Position numbers and translations under genes: made by a program. A model generated the notes under the pieces. That model was not told the DNA's origin, searched no databases, and saw only the letters and a list, made by a program, of their open reading frames with translations. Below, in pieces: positions 26,469 through 38,300 of a DNA stretch of 64,000 nt. The stretch is from Pusillimonas sp. T7-7 (GTDB taxonomy: Bacteria; Pseudomonadota; Gammaproteobacteria; Burkholderiales; Burkholderiaceae_B): NCBI RefSeq assembly GCF_000209655.1, contig NC_015458.1, positions 3,162,001-3,226,000 on the forward strand. Direction: 5' to 3'. The first letter of the stretch is position 1; every line of letters begins with the position of its first letter.

Positions 26469-29153
26469 TTAAAACGGCGGATCGTCATCCCCGGATGCCG
26501 TCACCGGCGCAGCCTTTACCGCTTTCTTCACTGCAGCCTTCTTGACCGCCGTTTTCTTGGCGGCTTTTTTCGCAGGCGCCTTAGTAGCGGCCTTCTTGGC
26601 TGCTGCCTTCTTCGCAGCCGTCTTCGTTGCAGTCTTGGCCGCGGTTTTGGAAGCCGTCTTGGAAGCAGCTTTCTTGGCCGCAGTCTTTGCCCCCGCTTTC
26701 ACAGGGCGCGGCTCGAACTCAAAGCCTATCTTGCCATTGGGCTGCTTCACCAAATACGCCTTGAACTTCCGGTTCGTACGACTGGAAACAAAACCCTCAA
26801 GCAAATCCGTCTTGCCCTCCGACAGCAGCTTGCTGACCTGCCCGGCTGAAATCTCTTGCTGCAGAATCATTTTGCCCGTTCGGAAATCGCAGGTCTTGTC
26901 CGGACCCACCGACTTCTCGCAGACATAATTCATACCGTGCTCATACACCTTGTGGTGGCATTTCGGACACTCGCCCACCGGGGTATGGCCCGAAAAATCT
27001 ACCGGCTCGGTGTCCTCGTCGTCCTTCTGGCCGAAATCGAACTCCAGCTTGTACTCATCAGTAATACGCAGCAAAGCAGCAAACGGCCGGCCCATCTTGC
27101 TGATGAAGCCAGGTAGCGGACCCAGCTCGCGCTTGGTCAGCAGCTCTTCCACCTCGTCGATCTCGAAAGTGCGTCCGCCCGGATGCTTGCCTATCGAAAA
27201 ATCACAATTCGTGCATGCATAGCGGCGGTAGTTTTCCTTGACTACGCCGCCGCATTTCGGGCAAGGCGTGCTTAGCGTGGCGTAATCGCCCGGCACGGTA
27301 TCGCGCTCGTACTCCTTGGCGCGCTTGACGATTACCTGCGTCATTTGCGCAATCTCGCGCATGAAGGCATCGCGGTCCAGCTCTCGCTGCTCGATCTGCT
27401 TCAGGCGATGCTCCCACTCACCCGTCAGCTCCGGAGACGTCAGCTCATTGACCCCCAGGCCGGACAGCAGCGTCATTAGTTGACGTGCTTTGGCGCTGGG
27501 TATCAGGTCGCGGCCTTCTCGACGCAAATAGCCTTCGTTGAGCAAACCCTCGATAATCGCCGCACGTGTTGCCGGCGTGCCCAGGCCGCGCTCGGACATG
27601 GCCTCGCGCAGCGCCTCGTCGTCGACCAGCTTGCCTGCGCCTTCCATGGCTGACAGCAGCGTAGCTTCATTGAAGTGCGCGGGCGGCTTGGTGGCCAGGC
27701 CCTTGGCCTCGACCTCGTCTGTCTTGACGGTTTCGCCTTCGGATACGGCAATCAGCGTCGTATCGTCGCCTTGTGCCTCGCGGCCATAAATGGCCAGCCA
27801 GCCCGGAGCAATCAAGACCTTGCCTTCGGTCTTGAAATGATGGCCGGACACCTCGGTAATACGCGTGGTGATCCGGAATTCTGCTGCCGGGAAAAAGACC
27901 GCCAGAAAACGACGCGTGATCAAATCGTAGATCTTGCCTTCGGCCTCGCTCAGTTCGCGCGGAACCTGCAGGGTGGGGATAATGGCAAAGTGATCCGACA
28001 CCTTCTTGTTGTCGAAAATACGCCGGTTGGGCTTGACCCACTTCTGCTTGCAGATGGTTTCTGCAAAGGGCCGTATGTTGGCTACCGCAGAGGACCCGCC
28101 TTCAGACAAGGCTTCCATGGTCTGTTGAACCGTGCTTATGTAGTCTTCCGGCAGATAGCGGGAATCAGTTCGCGGATAGGTCAGGGCCTTGTGGCGTTCG
28201 TACAGTGTCTGGGCCAGGGCCAGCGTGGTCTTGGCAGAGAATCCGAAGCGCGAGTTGGCTTCCCGCTGCAGCGAGGTCAAATCGAACAGGGCGGGCGACA
28301 TCTGAGTGGATGGCTTGGACTCTTCGGTGACTTTGCCCGATTGCCCGCGGCATGCCATGACGATGGTTTGAGCTGCCGTGTTCGACCAAAGGCGCGAATC
28401 GCGTTGCTCGGGATCACGCTCATCCTTGACGAACTTGGGGTCAAACCAACGGCCTGTATAGAAGCCTGCGGCGGCTACAAAAGTAGCGTGGACTTCCCAG
28501 TAATCGCGGGACACGAATTTGCGTATGCGTTCTTCGCGCTCGTTGACGATGGCCAGGGTTGGTGTCTGGACCCGGCCTACGGGCGTCTTGAAGAATCCGC
28601 CGTCCTTGCTGTTGAAAGCCGTCATGGCGCGTGTGCCATTGATGCCTACCAGCCAGTCGGCTTCGGCGCGTGAGCGTGCTGCCGCTTCCAGCGGTTTCAT
28701 GGTGTCGTCGTCGCGCAGGTTGGCAAAAGCCTCGCGTATGGCTGCTTGCGTCATTGAGCGCAGCCAGAGGCGCTTGACGGGCTTCTTGACGCCTGAGTAC
28801 TGCACAATGTAGCGGAAGATAAGCTCGCCCTCGCGCCCCGCGTCGCAGGCATTGATGACCGCGTCTACGTCTTTGCGCTTGAGCAGCTTGACCAGCAGCT
28901 TGAGCCGTTCGGAAGAGCGCTTGTCGGTAGGGCCCAATTCGAACTGAGGCGGGATGACCGGCAGATGCGTGAAGCTCCATTTACCACGCACGGGATCGTT
29001 GGGCGCAACCAGGCTGAGCAGATGGCCTACGCTGGAGGCCAGCACATACTGCTCGCTTTCGAAATAGTCGCCTTCCCGGGTAAAGCCCCCCAGGGCGCGG
29101 GAAATATCCAGTGCAACCGAGGGCTTCTCGGCAATAATGAGCGTTTTAGTCAT
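26469..29153 (-). CDS. topB: DNA topoisomerase III with Lys/Ala-rich tail
   Basis: An 894-residue type IA topoisomerase that decatenates and relaxes DNA. The Toprim domain holds LIIAEKPSVALDIS and NACDAGREGELIF (about 101-113). The catalytic Tyr326 is in ALTYPRTDSRYL. Two C-terminal zinc-finger-like blocks follow (CPKCGG with CTNC, and CPKCHH with a later Cys pair). From about residue 820 the protein runs into a histone-H1-like tail of AAKKA repeats ending in DDDPPF. The ATG at 29153 starts MTKTLIIAEKPS. The neighbourhood with gluQ and smg is typical of Bordetella relatives. Confidence 0.96.
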   Translation of the reverse strand: MTKTLIIAEKPSVALDISRALGGFTREGDYFESEQYVLASSVGHLLSLVAPNDPVRGKWSFTHLPVIPPQFELGPTDKRSSERLKLLVKLLKRKDVDAVINACDAGREGELIFRYIVQYSGVKKPVKRLWLRSMTQAAIREAFANLRDDDTMKPLEAAARSRAEADWLVGINGTRAMTAFNSKDGGFFKTPVGRVQTPTLAIVNEREERIRKFVSRDYWEVHATFVAAAGFYTGRWFDPKFVKDERDPEQRDSRLWSNTAAQTIVMACRGQSGKVTEESKPSTQMSPALFDLTSLQREANSRFGFSAKTTLALAQTLYERHKALTYPRTDSRYLPEDYISTVQQTMEALSEGGSSAVANIRPFAETICKQKWVKPNRRIFDNKKVSDHFAIIPTLQVPRELSEAEGKIYDLITRRFLAVFFPAAEFRITTRITEVSGHHFKTEGKVLIAPGWLAIYGREAQGDDTTLIAVSEGETVKTDEVEAKGLATKPPAHFNEATLLSAMEGAGKLVDDEALREAMSERGLGTPATRAAIIEGLLNEGYLRREGRDLIPSAKARQLMTLLSGLGVNELTSPELTGEWEHRLKQIEQRELDRDAFMREIAQMTQVIVKRAKEYERDTVPGDYATLSTPCPKCGGVVKENYRRYACTNCDFSIGKHPGGRTFEIDEVEELLTKRELGPLPGFISKMGRPFAALLRITDEYKLEFDFGQKDDEDTEPVDFSGHTPVGECPKCHHKVYEHGMNYVCEKSVGPDKTCDFRTGKMILQQEISAGQVSKLLSEGKTDLLEGFVSSRTNRKFKAYLVKQPNGKIGFEFEPRPVKAGAKTAAKKAASKTASKTAAKTATKTAAKKAAAKKAATKAPAKKAAKKTAVKKAAVKKAVKAAPVTASGDDDPPF

Positions 29154-29215
29154 GAGTTTCCAGTAACTGCGTTTCAGCAGCAATAGCGCGGATAATACGA
29201 GGTGAGAAACGCACT

Positions 29216-31807
29216 ATGCAAGTCCAGCCCCATAATAACCATTTGATACAGGGTCTTTTTTGGCCTGATTTCCTGCGTAAAACTGCTATTGGCCTAGCCG
29301 GTATCTTGCTTGCCAGTGCCGGTATTTGCTGGCTTGCAGCCAATTGGGAGCACGCCAGCGCCTTGCAGAAACTGGCGGGTATCCAGGTTTTGCTGGTGTT
29401 ACTGATTTTGTTGGCATGGCGCACCATGGGTAAACCTTCGCCCGTCGCCGGGCGCGATTTTTCCACTTTTGGGGTGCTTGCGTCTTTGGCCAGCGTAGCC
29501 GTAGGTGGTTTGCTCGCTCTCGTGGGCCAAATATATCAGACTGGGGCGGATCCCTGGCAATTGTTCCTTTTGTGGGCGGTATTGCTGCTGCCCTGGCTCG
29601 TGTTGGTGCGTACGGTATTTATAGGCGTGCTGTTCGGCCTGCTGCTCAATCTGGCGGCTATCTTGTACCTGGATGTGTTTGGCGGAAATTTTTGGTTCAG
29701 TGCAGAACTTGACTGGATGGCGGCCAGTTTGTTGCTGGCTTTGATGAATGCCGTTCTGCTGGCGCTGTGGGAGTGTGCAAGATCTCAGTTTGATGATGGC
29801 TGGCGCATTGGGCCGCGCGCGCTGGCGACGGCGCTTGCCGGATGGCTGGTTGTGGCGACGATCGCTGGCTTTGATGCACCGGCTGGTGTCGTGTGGCCGG
29901 CATCGATCGGTTTGCTGGCATGCGCCCTTATGTATGGCATTTACACCATGTGGCGTTCCGACATGGCCATGGCCTGCCTGACTGCGGCCGCAGCCTATGT
30001 TTTATTGGCCATAGTTTTGGTAAGCAGGGTGGACTCCGAGGGTGGTTTGCTGCTGGTCATTATGGTGCTGGTGGTGTTGGCGGGCCTGGGGCTGCGCCAA
30101 TTGGCCAGGCTGATACGCAGTCCTGCACGTGAATTGGCGGCCAGGACGGATACGCAAGAGGTCAAAGACGATGTAAGCGGCCTGGATCCCTGGTACTTCA
30201 GCTTGCTGCGGATAACCATCATGGGGCTGGCAGCCATTCTGGTGATCGCCTTTCTGTTTGTGACGCTGGACCTGGAGTACGAGCAGTTGTGGGTAATAGG
30301 GCTGGTCGTTTGTGGGCTGGGTCTGCTGGCGCTCAGGAGCGGCGGCAGCATCATGGGCGAGTTCGGTACGACACTCACTGTGGCAGGGCTGTTCATGACG
30401 GGGGTGGGGCTGTTCGACCTGAATGAGATCGGCTCTTTCTCCAGGGCGGGGGGTATCGTGTTGATGGGCCTGGCTGTATATTGCCTGGCGACCGGCGCGG
30501 CCCTGCGTTTTCTTTGCGCCTTTTTCGTTCTGGTACTGGCCTACCAACTGACATGGCCCGACTACCTGGACGCCATGCCACTGGACCTGCTGGATGGCGG
30601 TTCAGCTTCAACCTTGGCTTATTTTCCGGCTTACTTGCGCTTGTGGTGGCTGGCGGTAGCAGCCGTCCTGGCATTAGTTGTCGCGCAGCGTGCCGGTAAG
30701 CAGGCATTCTGGCTGCCACTGGCCTGGGCGCTGGTCTGCCTGACCCAGGCGGCTGCCTGGCTGGCGCCGGCGCCGACTGTGCTGGGCTTGGATGGGGTTA
30801 CGCAGCAAGCACCGGGCTTATTGGTGATCTGGCTGGCTTGCGCTTTGCTGCCGGTACTATCCTTGGCGGCTCTGATGTGGCGTGCGGGCCATGTGCCGCG
30901 TTGGCTGAGTGTGTCCGCGCCGCTTGCTCTGGCGGTCGCCAGTCTGGGGTGGCTGGGCGCACCCGGCGTGTCGATGGCTTTGCTGTGGTTGGTGCTGGCT
31001 TATGCCATGGGACAGCGTGCCCTGCTGGTATTTGCAGTACTGTCGCTGCTGGCTTATTTGAGCCGTTTTTACTACCAGATGGATGCCACCCTGCTGCAAA
31101 AGTCCCTGGTGTTGGGTTTGACCGGGGGCTGGTTGCTGCTGTCATGGTTCGCGCTGCGTGCCAAGGCCTCTGTGATGTCAGCTGCACATATGGGCCAGCA
31201 GACCGTCGATGCACCGCAGGCTTACGGGCAGACATCTGTAGGGAACGATGTGGGGCTGCACAGCCCTTGGGCTGTTGCAGGTTTGTGGGCGGGTCTGGCC
31301 ATAGTGCTGCTGGTCGTCAATAGCGGCATTTACCAGCGAGAGCAGATATTGACGCATGGGCAAACTGTCGTACTGGCCCTGGCGCCTGTTGATCCCCGTT
31401 CATTAATGCAAGGTGATTATATGGCCTTGCGTTTTGCCGCTGAACAGGAAACCCGGCAATGGTTGGAGCAGGCGCCGGCCCAGGTCGCCGCGGCGGTCAA
31501 AGCGCAGCGCGGCGGCTGGCTGGTATTGCGGGCCGACACCCACGGTGTCCATCACGTAGAAGCCGTGCTGGCTGTCTTTCCGGATGCCGCTGGCGGGGGG
31601 GCGGATGCGGGGCAGGGAACGGCTCCCCTGTTGCTCGAATTCCGCTTGCGCGACCGAGGCGTGCGCATAGTGACCGATGCCTGGTTCTTTCCGGAAGGAC
31701 AGGCCGAGCGCTATGAGCAGGCGGGTTATGGTGAACTACGGGTCAGCCGCAGTGGAGTCGGCCTGCTGACGAGGATGTTGGACGAGCAGCGTCAGCCCCT
31801 GCCCTAA
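29216..31807 (+). CDS. Large membrane protein with DUF2157, DUF4401 and GDYXXLXY-type regions
   Basis: An 863-residue protein, mostly hydrophobic, with well over fifteen predicted segments. The N-terminus (to about 170) resembles DUF2157 (GICWLAANWEHASALQK, ALVGQIYQTGADPWQLF). The middle from about 320 resembles DUF4401. The C-terminal soluble part from about 700 carries LMQGDYMALRF, matching the GDYXXLXY motif. Such regions are often encoded by separate neighbouring genes, so this may be a natural fusion. Function is unknown. It is divergent from topB (62 bases) and converges on gluQ (18 bases). Confidence 0.8.
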   Translation: MQVQPHNNHLIQGLFWPDFLRKTAIGLAGILLASAGICWLAANWEHASALQKLAGIQVLLVLLILLAWRTMGKPSPVAGRDFSTFGVLASLASVAVGGLLALVGQIYQTGADPWQLFLLWAVLLLPWLVLVRTVFIGVLFGLLLNLAAILYLDVFGGNFWFSAELDWMAASLLLALMNAVLLALWECARSQFDDGWRIGPRALATALAGWLVVATIAGFDAPAGVVWPASIGLLACALMYGIYTMWRSDMAMACLTAAAAYVLLAIVLVSRVDSEGGLLLVIMVLVVLAGLGLRQLARLIRSPARELAARTDTQEVKDDVSGLDPWYFSLLRITIMGLAAILVIAFLFVTLDLEYEQLWVIGLVVCGLGLLALRSGGSIMGEFGTTLTVAGLFMTGVGLFDLNEIGSFSRAGGIVLMGLAVYCLATGAALRFLCAFFVLVLAYQLTWPDYLDAMPLDLLDGGSASTLAYFPAYLRLWWLAVAAVLALVVAQRAGKQAFWLPLAWALVCLTQAAAWLAPAPTVLGLDGVTQQAPGLLVIWLACALLPVLSLAALMWRAGHVPRWLSVSAPLALAVASLGWLGAPGVSMALLWLVLAYAMGQRALLVFAVLSLLAYLSRFYYQMDATLLQKSLVLGLTGGWLLLSWFALRAKASVMSAAHMGQQTVDAPQAYGQTSVGNDVGLHSPWAVAGLWAGLAIVLLVVNSGIYQREQILTHGQTVVLALAPVDPRSLMQGDYMALRFAAEQETRQWLEQAPAQVAAAVKAQRGGWLVLRADTHGVHHVEAVLAVFPDAAGGGADAGQGTAPLLLEFRLRDRGVRIVTDAWFFPEGQAERYEQAGYGELRVSRSGVGLLTRMLDEQRQPLP

Positions 31808-31825
31808 GGTGTTCGGCTTGCTGCC

Positions 31826-32686
31826 TTACTGGCCGTAACGGTTGGCCCAGCGCTCCAGGGCGGTTTCCCAGAATGTTTTGGTGTCGTGGCTGCTCAGCGG
31901 CTCGAAGCCCAGGGCCTGCCATGCTCGATTCAAGGTGCTTAACGGGCGGGTGAGATCCATGGCAGCCGCATGATTCTGCTTGGAAAGCTTGCGGCCCGCA
32001 GCGTCAAGCAACAGGGGGACATGCATCACCGTGGGGTAATTCACGCCCAGATGCTGGGCCAGCATGCGCTGGCGCGCCGTTGATTCCAGCAGATCGGCGC
32101 CCCGTACGATGTGTGTAATGCCCTGTGCGCCATCGTCAACCACGACCACCAATTGGTAGGCCCACAGCCCATCGGCGCGCTTGATGATGAAATCGCCCGA
32201 GGTTGCCGCTACATCCTGCTGTTGCGAGCCTTGCCAGCGATCATGAAAGCATTCCACCCCCTGGGAGACGCGGAAACGCCACGCACGGGCCTTGCGGCCG
32301 GGTGGCAGGCCCTGACTGCAAGTTCCGGGGTAAGGGCCGTCCAGGGGCAGTTCCTGGCGTGTACAGGCGCATCCATAAACCTCGTCTTGCGCAGCCAGTT
32401 TGTCGAAAGCCGCCTGATACAGAGGCAAGCGTTGAGACTGCCAGACGGGATCGTCGTCCCATTGCATGTCCAACATGCGCAATTGCTGCATGATGGTTTT
32501 GTCGGCCCCGGGAACTACCCGCGGCGTGTCTATATCTTCAATGCGCAGCAACCAGCGCCCATGGTGAACCCTGGCATCCAGGAAACTGGCCATGGCTGCA
32601 ATCAGCGAGCCATTGTGCAGCGGCCCGCTGGGGCTGGGCGCAAAACGCCCGCGATAGGCATGGCTACTTGTTGATACTGATACCAT
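31826..32686 (-). CDS. gluQ: Glutamyl-Q tRNA(Asp) synthetase
   Basis: A 286-residue truncated paralogue of glutamyl-tRNA synthetase, lacking the anticodon-binding domain. It attaches glutamate to queuosine in tRNA-Asp. The class I signature appears as [15 protein letters not shown] (residues 14-28). [15 protein letters not shown], a Cys-rich zinc site (CACTRQE...CSQG) and the KMSKS equivalent KLSKQ follow. The ATG at 32686 gives the expected length. It is 32 bases downstream of smg on the same strand. Confidence 0.93.
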   Translation of the reverse strand: MVSVSTSSHAYRGRFAPSPSGPLHNGSLIAAMASFLDARVHHGRWLLRIEDIDTPRVVPGADKTIMQQLRMLDMQWDDDPVWQSQRLPLYQAAFDKLAAQDEVYGCACTRQELPLDGPYPGTCSQGLPPGRKARAWRFRVSQGVECFHDRWQGSQQQDVAATSGDFIIKRADGLWAYQLVVVVDDGAQGITHIVRGADLLESTARQRMLAQHLGVNYPTVMHVPLLLDAAGRKLSKQNHAAAMDLTRPLSTLNRAWQALGFEPLSSHDTKTFWETALERWANRYGQ

Positions 32687-32718
32687 CCGACTGCAGCTAT
32701 GGCCCTGTTAATGCCTGG

Positions 32719-33180
32719 TTAGTGCGACAGGCGCGTACGGTCGTCAGCCAGAAGCTCTTCGAACACCAGGTGGTCGACCTCGGCTTCCTGGCTCCAGAGC
32801 ACCATCAGGGCGATGATTTTGATCTTGGACAGTGAAATAGGCGATTCGCCGGTGGCCTGGGCGCGCTCGATGAGAATTTCGCGCAGGGCCGGAGGCAGTA
32901 CGTCTGAGTTTTCAAGAAAAGTGATGAATCCTATGGCCTGGGTACCCAGGGTTTGGTATTCGTGATCAGTAAAAATGCGCTTGCTGTCGCCCACGGGGAT
33001 GTGAGCCAGTTCACCGCATTCTTCGGTTGTTTGCGCCAGCCCATGCAGCCAGCCTAGCGCATCGTTGATGTCTTCGTGCTCGAAGCCCACCGCCGCCAGC
33101 TTGTGCGCCAGCACATCAGCTTCGGGGCACGCCTGCGGCGTGTAATAGTTTTCGAACAAATAAACCAATATGTCGAACAT
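32719..33180 (-). CDS. smg: Smg family protein (DUF494)
   Basis: A 153-residue soluble protein starting MFDILVYLFENYYTP, the conserved Smg opening, with FEHEDINDALGWLHGL and FLENSDVLPPALREILIERA. The molecular role is not established. The family often sits beside dprA and topB, but dprA is not in this window. About 230 bases without a gene lie upstream (33181-33411). They must contain its promoter; I saw no clear box pair or palindrome there. Confidence 0.9.
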   Translation of the reverse strand: MFDILVYLFENYYTPQACPEADVLAHKLAAVGFEHEDINDALGWLHGLAQTTEECGELAHIPVGDSKRIFTDHEYQTLGTQAIGFITFLENSDVLPPALREILIERAQATGESPISLSKIKIIALMVLWSQEAEVDHLVFEELLADDRTRLSH

Positions 33181-33411
33181 AAGTGCGCGATTCCGGTTGC
33201 CGTAATGTATTTGAAACCAGTAGAAAAGTATGAGAAACCGGTAAAGTTAGGGATGACTTTACGCTGAATCTTGGTGGCAGGCAACTTGACTTTGTTGCTG
33301 CAATCAGACGCTTACAATACCTACGACTGGGGTTGCCGGCACGGGTAGCACGCAATAAACAATAAATCAGCAAACGTTACTAGACGAAGTAAGTGCTACC
33401 CAAGAAGCCAC

Positions 33412-35430
<2,019 letters not shown>

Positions 35431-35445
35431 GTCGACTCCTTGCGA

Positions 35446-37053
35446 TTACATGCGGAACACGCCGAAGCGCGTGTCTTCTATGGGGGCATTCAATGCGGCA
35501 GACAGGCTTAGGGCCAGTACGCGGCGTGTGTCGGCCGGCATGATGATGCCGTCATCCCACAGGCGTGCCGTGGCGTAATAAGGGTGGCCCTCTTCTTCGT
35601 ATTGCTGGCGTATGGGGGCTTTGAAGGCTTCCTCTTCCTCAGCGCTCCACTGCCCGCCTTTGGCCTCTATGCCATCACGGCGTACGGTGGCCAGCACGCT
35701 GGCGGCTTGTTCCCCGCCCATGACCGATATGCGGGCATTGGGCCACAGGAACAGCAAGCGGGGGCCGAAGGCGCGTCCGCACATGCCATAGTTGCCGGCG
35801 CCAAAAGAGCCGCCTATCAGCACGGTGAACTTGGGTACCGCTGCGGTCGAGACGGCCGTGACCATTTTTGCGCCATGCCGTGCGATGCCTTCGTTTTCGT
35901 ACTTGCGGCCCACCATGAAGCCGGTGATGTTCTGCAAAAATATCAAGGGTATCTTGCGCTGACAGCACAACTCGATGAAGTGCGTGCCTTTCTGGGCGGC
36001 TTCAGAGAACAGGATGCCGTTGTTGGCGATGATGCCAACCGGCATGCCATGTATATGGGCAAAGCCGGTAATCAGCGTTGTGCCGAAACGGGCCTTGAAT
36101 TCGTCGAACTCTGATCCATCGACGACGCGGGCAATGACTTCGCGCACATCGTAAGGTTTGCGTGTGTCGTTCGGGATAATGCCGTTCAGCTCTTGCGGAT
36201 CGTACAGCGGCTCGGCAAAGGGGCGGCGTTGCAGCTGGACGGGTTTGTGATGGTTCAGGCGGCCTATGGCATTGCGGGCGAGCGCCAGTGCGTGCAAGTC
36301 GTTGTTGGCCAAATGGTCGGCTACCCCTGAAAGCCGTGTGTGTACATCGCCGCCGCCGAGGTCTTCGGCCGTGACTTCCTCGCCTGTTGCCGCCTTGACC
36401 AGCGGCGGACCGCCCAGAAAAATGGTGCCCTGGTTTTTGACGATGATGGATTCGTCACTCATGGCGGGCACATAGGCGCCGCCGGCAGTGCAAGAACCCA
36501 TGACGACGGCGATCTGGGCGATGCCCTGGGCCGACATAGTGGCCTGGTTGTAAAAGATGCGGCCAAAGTGGTCGCGATCAGGAAAGACCTCGTCCTGATT
36601 GGGCAGGTTGGCTCCGCCGGAATCGACCAGGTATATGCAAGGCAAGCGGTTCTGCTGGGCGATTTCCTGCGCCCGCAAGTGTTTCTTGACCGTAAGCGGG
36701 TAGTAGGTGCCGCCTTTGACCGTGGCATCGTTGCATACGATCATGCAATCAACACCGGCTACCCGGCCTATGCCGGTAATCAAGCCTGCGCCAGGGGCTG
36801 CGTTGTCATAGACATTGTGTGCCGCCAGCGGAGACAGCTCCAGGAATGGGGTGCCCGGGTCCAGCAGCCGTTCGACGCGATCGCGCGGCAGAAGCTTGCC
36901 GCGCGCCAGGTGCTTGGCACGGGCGGATTCGCTGCCTCCTTGAGCGGTTTGCTGCAGTTTTTCAAGCAGGTCGTCGACCTGCTCCTGCATGGCGCGCGCG
37001 TTATCGGCGAACGCTTGCGATCGCGGGTTGATGCTGGATTCAATGATGGGCAT
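35446..37053 (-). CDS. liuB: Methylcrotonyl-CoA carboxylase carboxyltransferase subunit
   Basis: A 535-residue beta subunit of methylcrotonyl-CoA carboxylase. It starts [18 protein letters not shown], the usual MccB opening. Acyl-CoA and carboxybiotin sites show as [52 protein letters not shown] and [16 protein letters not shown]. An upstream extension of 38 codons is not family-like, and the ATG at 37053 is used. A terminator-like hairpin lies in the 65 bases between the thiolase gene and this one, so expression may be stepped down here. Confidence 0.93.
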   Translation of the reverse strand: MPIIESSINPRSQAFADNARAMQEQVDDLLEKLQQTAQGGSESARAKHLARGKLLPRDRVERLLDPGTPFLELSPLAAHNVYDNAAPGAGLITGIGRVAGVDCMIVCNDATVKGGTYYPLTVKKHLRAQEIAQQNRLPCIYLVDSGGANLPNQDEVFPDRDHFGRIFYNQATMSAQGIAQIAVVMGSCTAGGAYVPAMSDESIIVKNQGTIFLGGPPLVKAATGEEVTAEDLGGGDVHTRLSGVADHLANNDLHALALARNAIGRLNHHKPVQLQRRPFAEPLYDPQELNGIIPNDTRKPYDVREVIARVVDGSEFDEFKARFGTTLITGFAHIHGMPVGIIANNGILFSEAAQKGTHFIELCCQRKIPLIFLQNITGFMVGRKYENEGIARHGAKMVTAVSTAAVPKFTVLIGGSFGAGNYGMCGRAFGPRLLFLWPNARISVMGGEQAASVLATVRRDGIEAKGGQWSAEEEEAFKAPIRQQYEEEGHPYYATARLWDDGIIMPADTRRVLALSLSAALNAPIEDTRFGVFRM

Positions 37054-37066
37054 TGCTATTCCTGAA

Positions 37067-37100
37067 AAAACGGGAAAAGAGCGCGGCGCTGACGCCGCGC
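37067..37100 (-). terminator. Terminator-like hairpin inside the liu operon
   Basis: GCGCGGCG at 37081-37088 pairs with CGCCGCGC at 37093-37100 around a 4-base loop. On the minus strand this is followed by TCTTTTCCCGTTTTTT, a good terminator shape. It lies after the thiolase stop and before liuB, so it either ends the liuA-aceK-thiolase message or acts as an attenuator. Confidence 0.7.
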
Positions 37101-37118
37101 CCGGTCCGGAAAAACGAC

Positions 37119-38300
37119 TTAGACCATTTCGATGGCCAGTGCCACAGCTTCGCCGCCACCTATGCACAGCGAAGCAACACCGCGCTTGCCGCCAGTCTTG
37201 CGTAGTGCGCCGACCAGTGTCGTAAGCAGACGCGCGCCCGAGGCGCCGATGGGGTGGCCCAGTGCGGTGGCGCCGCCGTGGATGTTGACCTTTTCATGGG
37301 GCAGCTTCAGCTCGACCATGGCGGCCATGGTGACGACGGCAAACGCCTCGTTGATTTCATACAAGTCTACGTCGTCGGCCGTCCAGCCGTTTTTTGTGAG
37401 CAGCTTGTTGATGGCGCCCACGGGCGCCGTGGTGAACCAGCCGGGCTCTTGCGAGTGTTGGGTGTGGCTGACGATGCGGGCCAGGGGTGTTGCACCCAGC
37501 TTCTTGGCCATTGATTCGCGCATCAGCACCATGGCTGCGGCGCCGTCTGATATCGATGAAGAGTTGGCTGCCGTGACCGTTCCGTCTTTCTTGAAGGCGG
37601 GTTTCAGTGTGGGGATTTTTTCCGGCATGGCCTTGGCCGGGGCCTCGTCGGTGTCGATGACGGTGTCGCCCTTGCGGCCGGCCACGGTAACGGGAGTGAT
37701 TTCCCATTTGAAGCTGCCGTCTTCAGTGGCCGCGCGTGCACGGCGCAGGGATTCGAGCGAGAACGCGTCTTGCTGTTCACGGGTAAAGGTGTATTTTGCG
37801 GCGCAGTCTTCGGCGAAGACGCCCATGGCGGTGCCGCGCTGATAGGCGTCTTCCAGGCCATCCAGCGCCATGTGGTCGTAGACGGTGGAATGACCATAGC
37901 GGTATCCCTGGCGCCCGCGCAGCAGCAGGTAAGGGGCGTTGCTCATGCTTTCCTGGCCGCCTGCAACGACCACGTCGGCGCTGCCTGCAAGCAGAATGTC
38001 GTGGCCGAACATGGCCGCTTTCAGGCCGGACCCGCACACCTTGTGTATGGTGGTGCAGCCTACACCCAAGGGCAGGCCTGCGCCCAACGCCGCCTGGCGT
38101 GCCGGAGCCTGGCCCTGGCCGGCTTGCAGCACATTGCCCATGATGACTTCATCGACGGCTTCACCCTGGATGCCGGCGCGTTCGATGGCGGCCTTGATGA
38201 CTGTGGCGCCCAGCTGGTGTGCGGCCAGGCCCGATAAGCTGCCCATCATGCCGCCCATGGGCGTGCGTGCGACAGACACGATAACAATAGGATCAGACAT
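37119..38300 (-). CDS. Acetyl-CoA acetyltransferase (thiolase)
   Basis: A 393-residue thiolase. Nucleophile Cys89 is in [11 protein letters not shown]. The catalytic His is in [16 protein letters not shown] and the second Cys in [12 protein letters not shown]. It interconverts acetoacetyl-CoA and two acetyl-CoA, the end step for acetoacetate from leucine. The ATG at 38300 lies eight bases inside the aceK 3' end, so the two are translationally coupled. A biosynthetic (PhaA-like) role cannot be excluded from sequence alone. Confidence 0.92.
   Translation of the reverse strand: MSDPIVIVSVARTPMGGMMGSLSGLAAHQLGATVIKAAIERAGIQGEAVDEVIMGNVLQAGQGQAPARQAALGAGLPLGVGCTTIHKVCGSGLKAAMFGHDILLAGSADVVVAGGQESMSNAPYLLLRGRQGYRYGHSTVYDHMALDGLEDAYQRGTAMGVFAEDCAAKYTFTREQQDAFSLESLRRARAATEDGSFKWEITPVTVAGRKGDTVIDTDEAPAKAMPEKIPTLKPAFKKDGTVTAANSSSISDGAAAMVLMRESMAKKLGATPLARIVSHTQHSQEPGWFTTAPVGAINKLLTKNGWTADDVDLYEINEAFAVVTMAAMVELKLPHEKVNIHGGATALGHPIGASGARLLTTLVGALRKTGGKRGVASLCIGGGEAVALAIEMV

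Noticed and set aside
26480..26720. Short-period repeats read as a CRISPR-like or satellite array
   Set aside because: The repeats are in frame and encode the Lys/Ala tail of TopB. There are no unique spacers of constant length.
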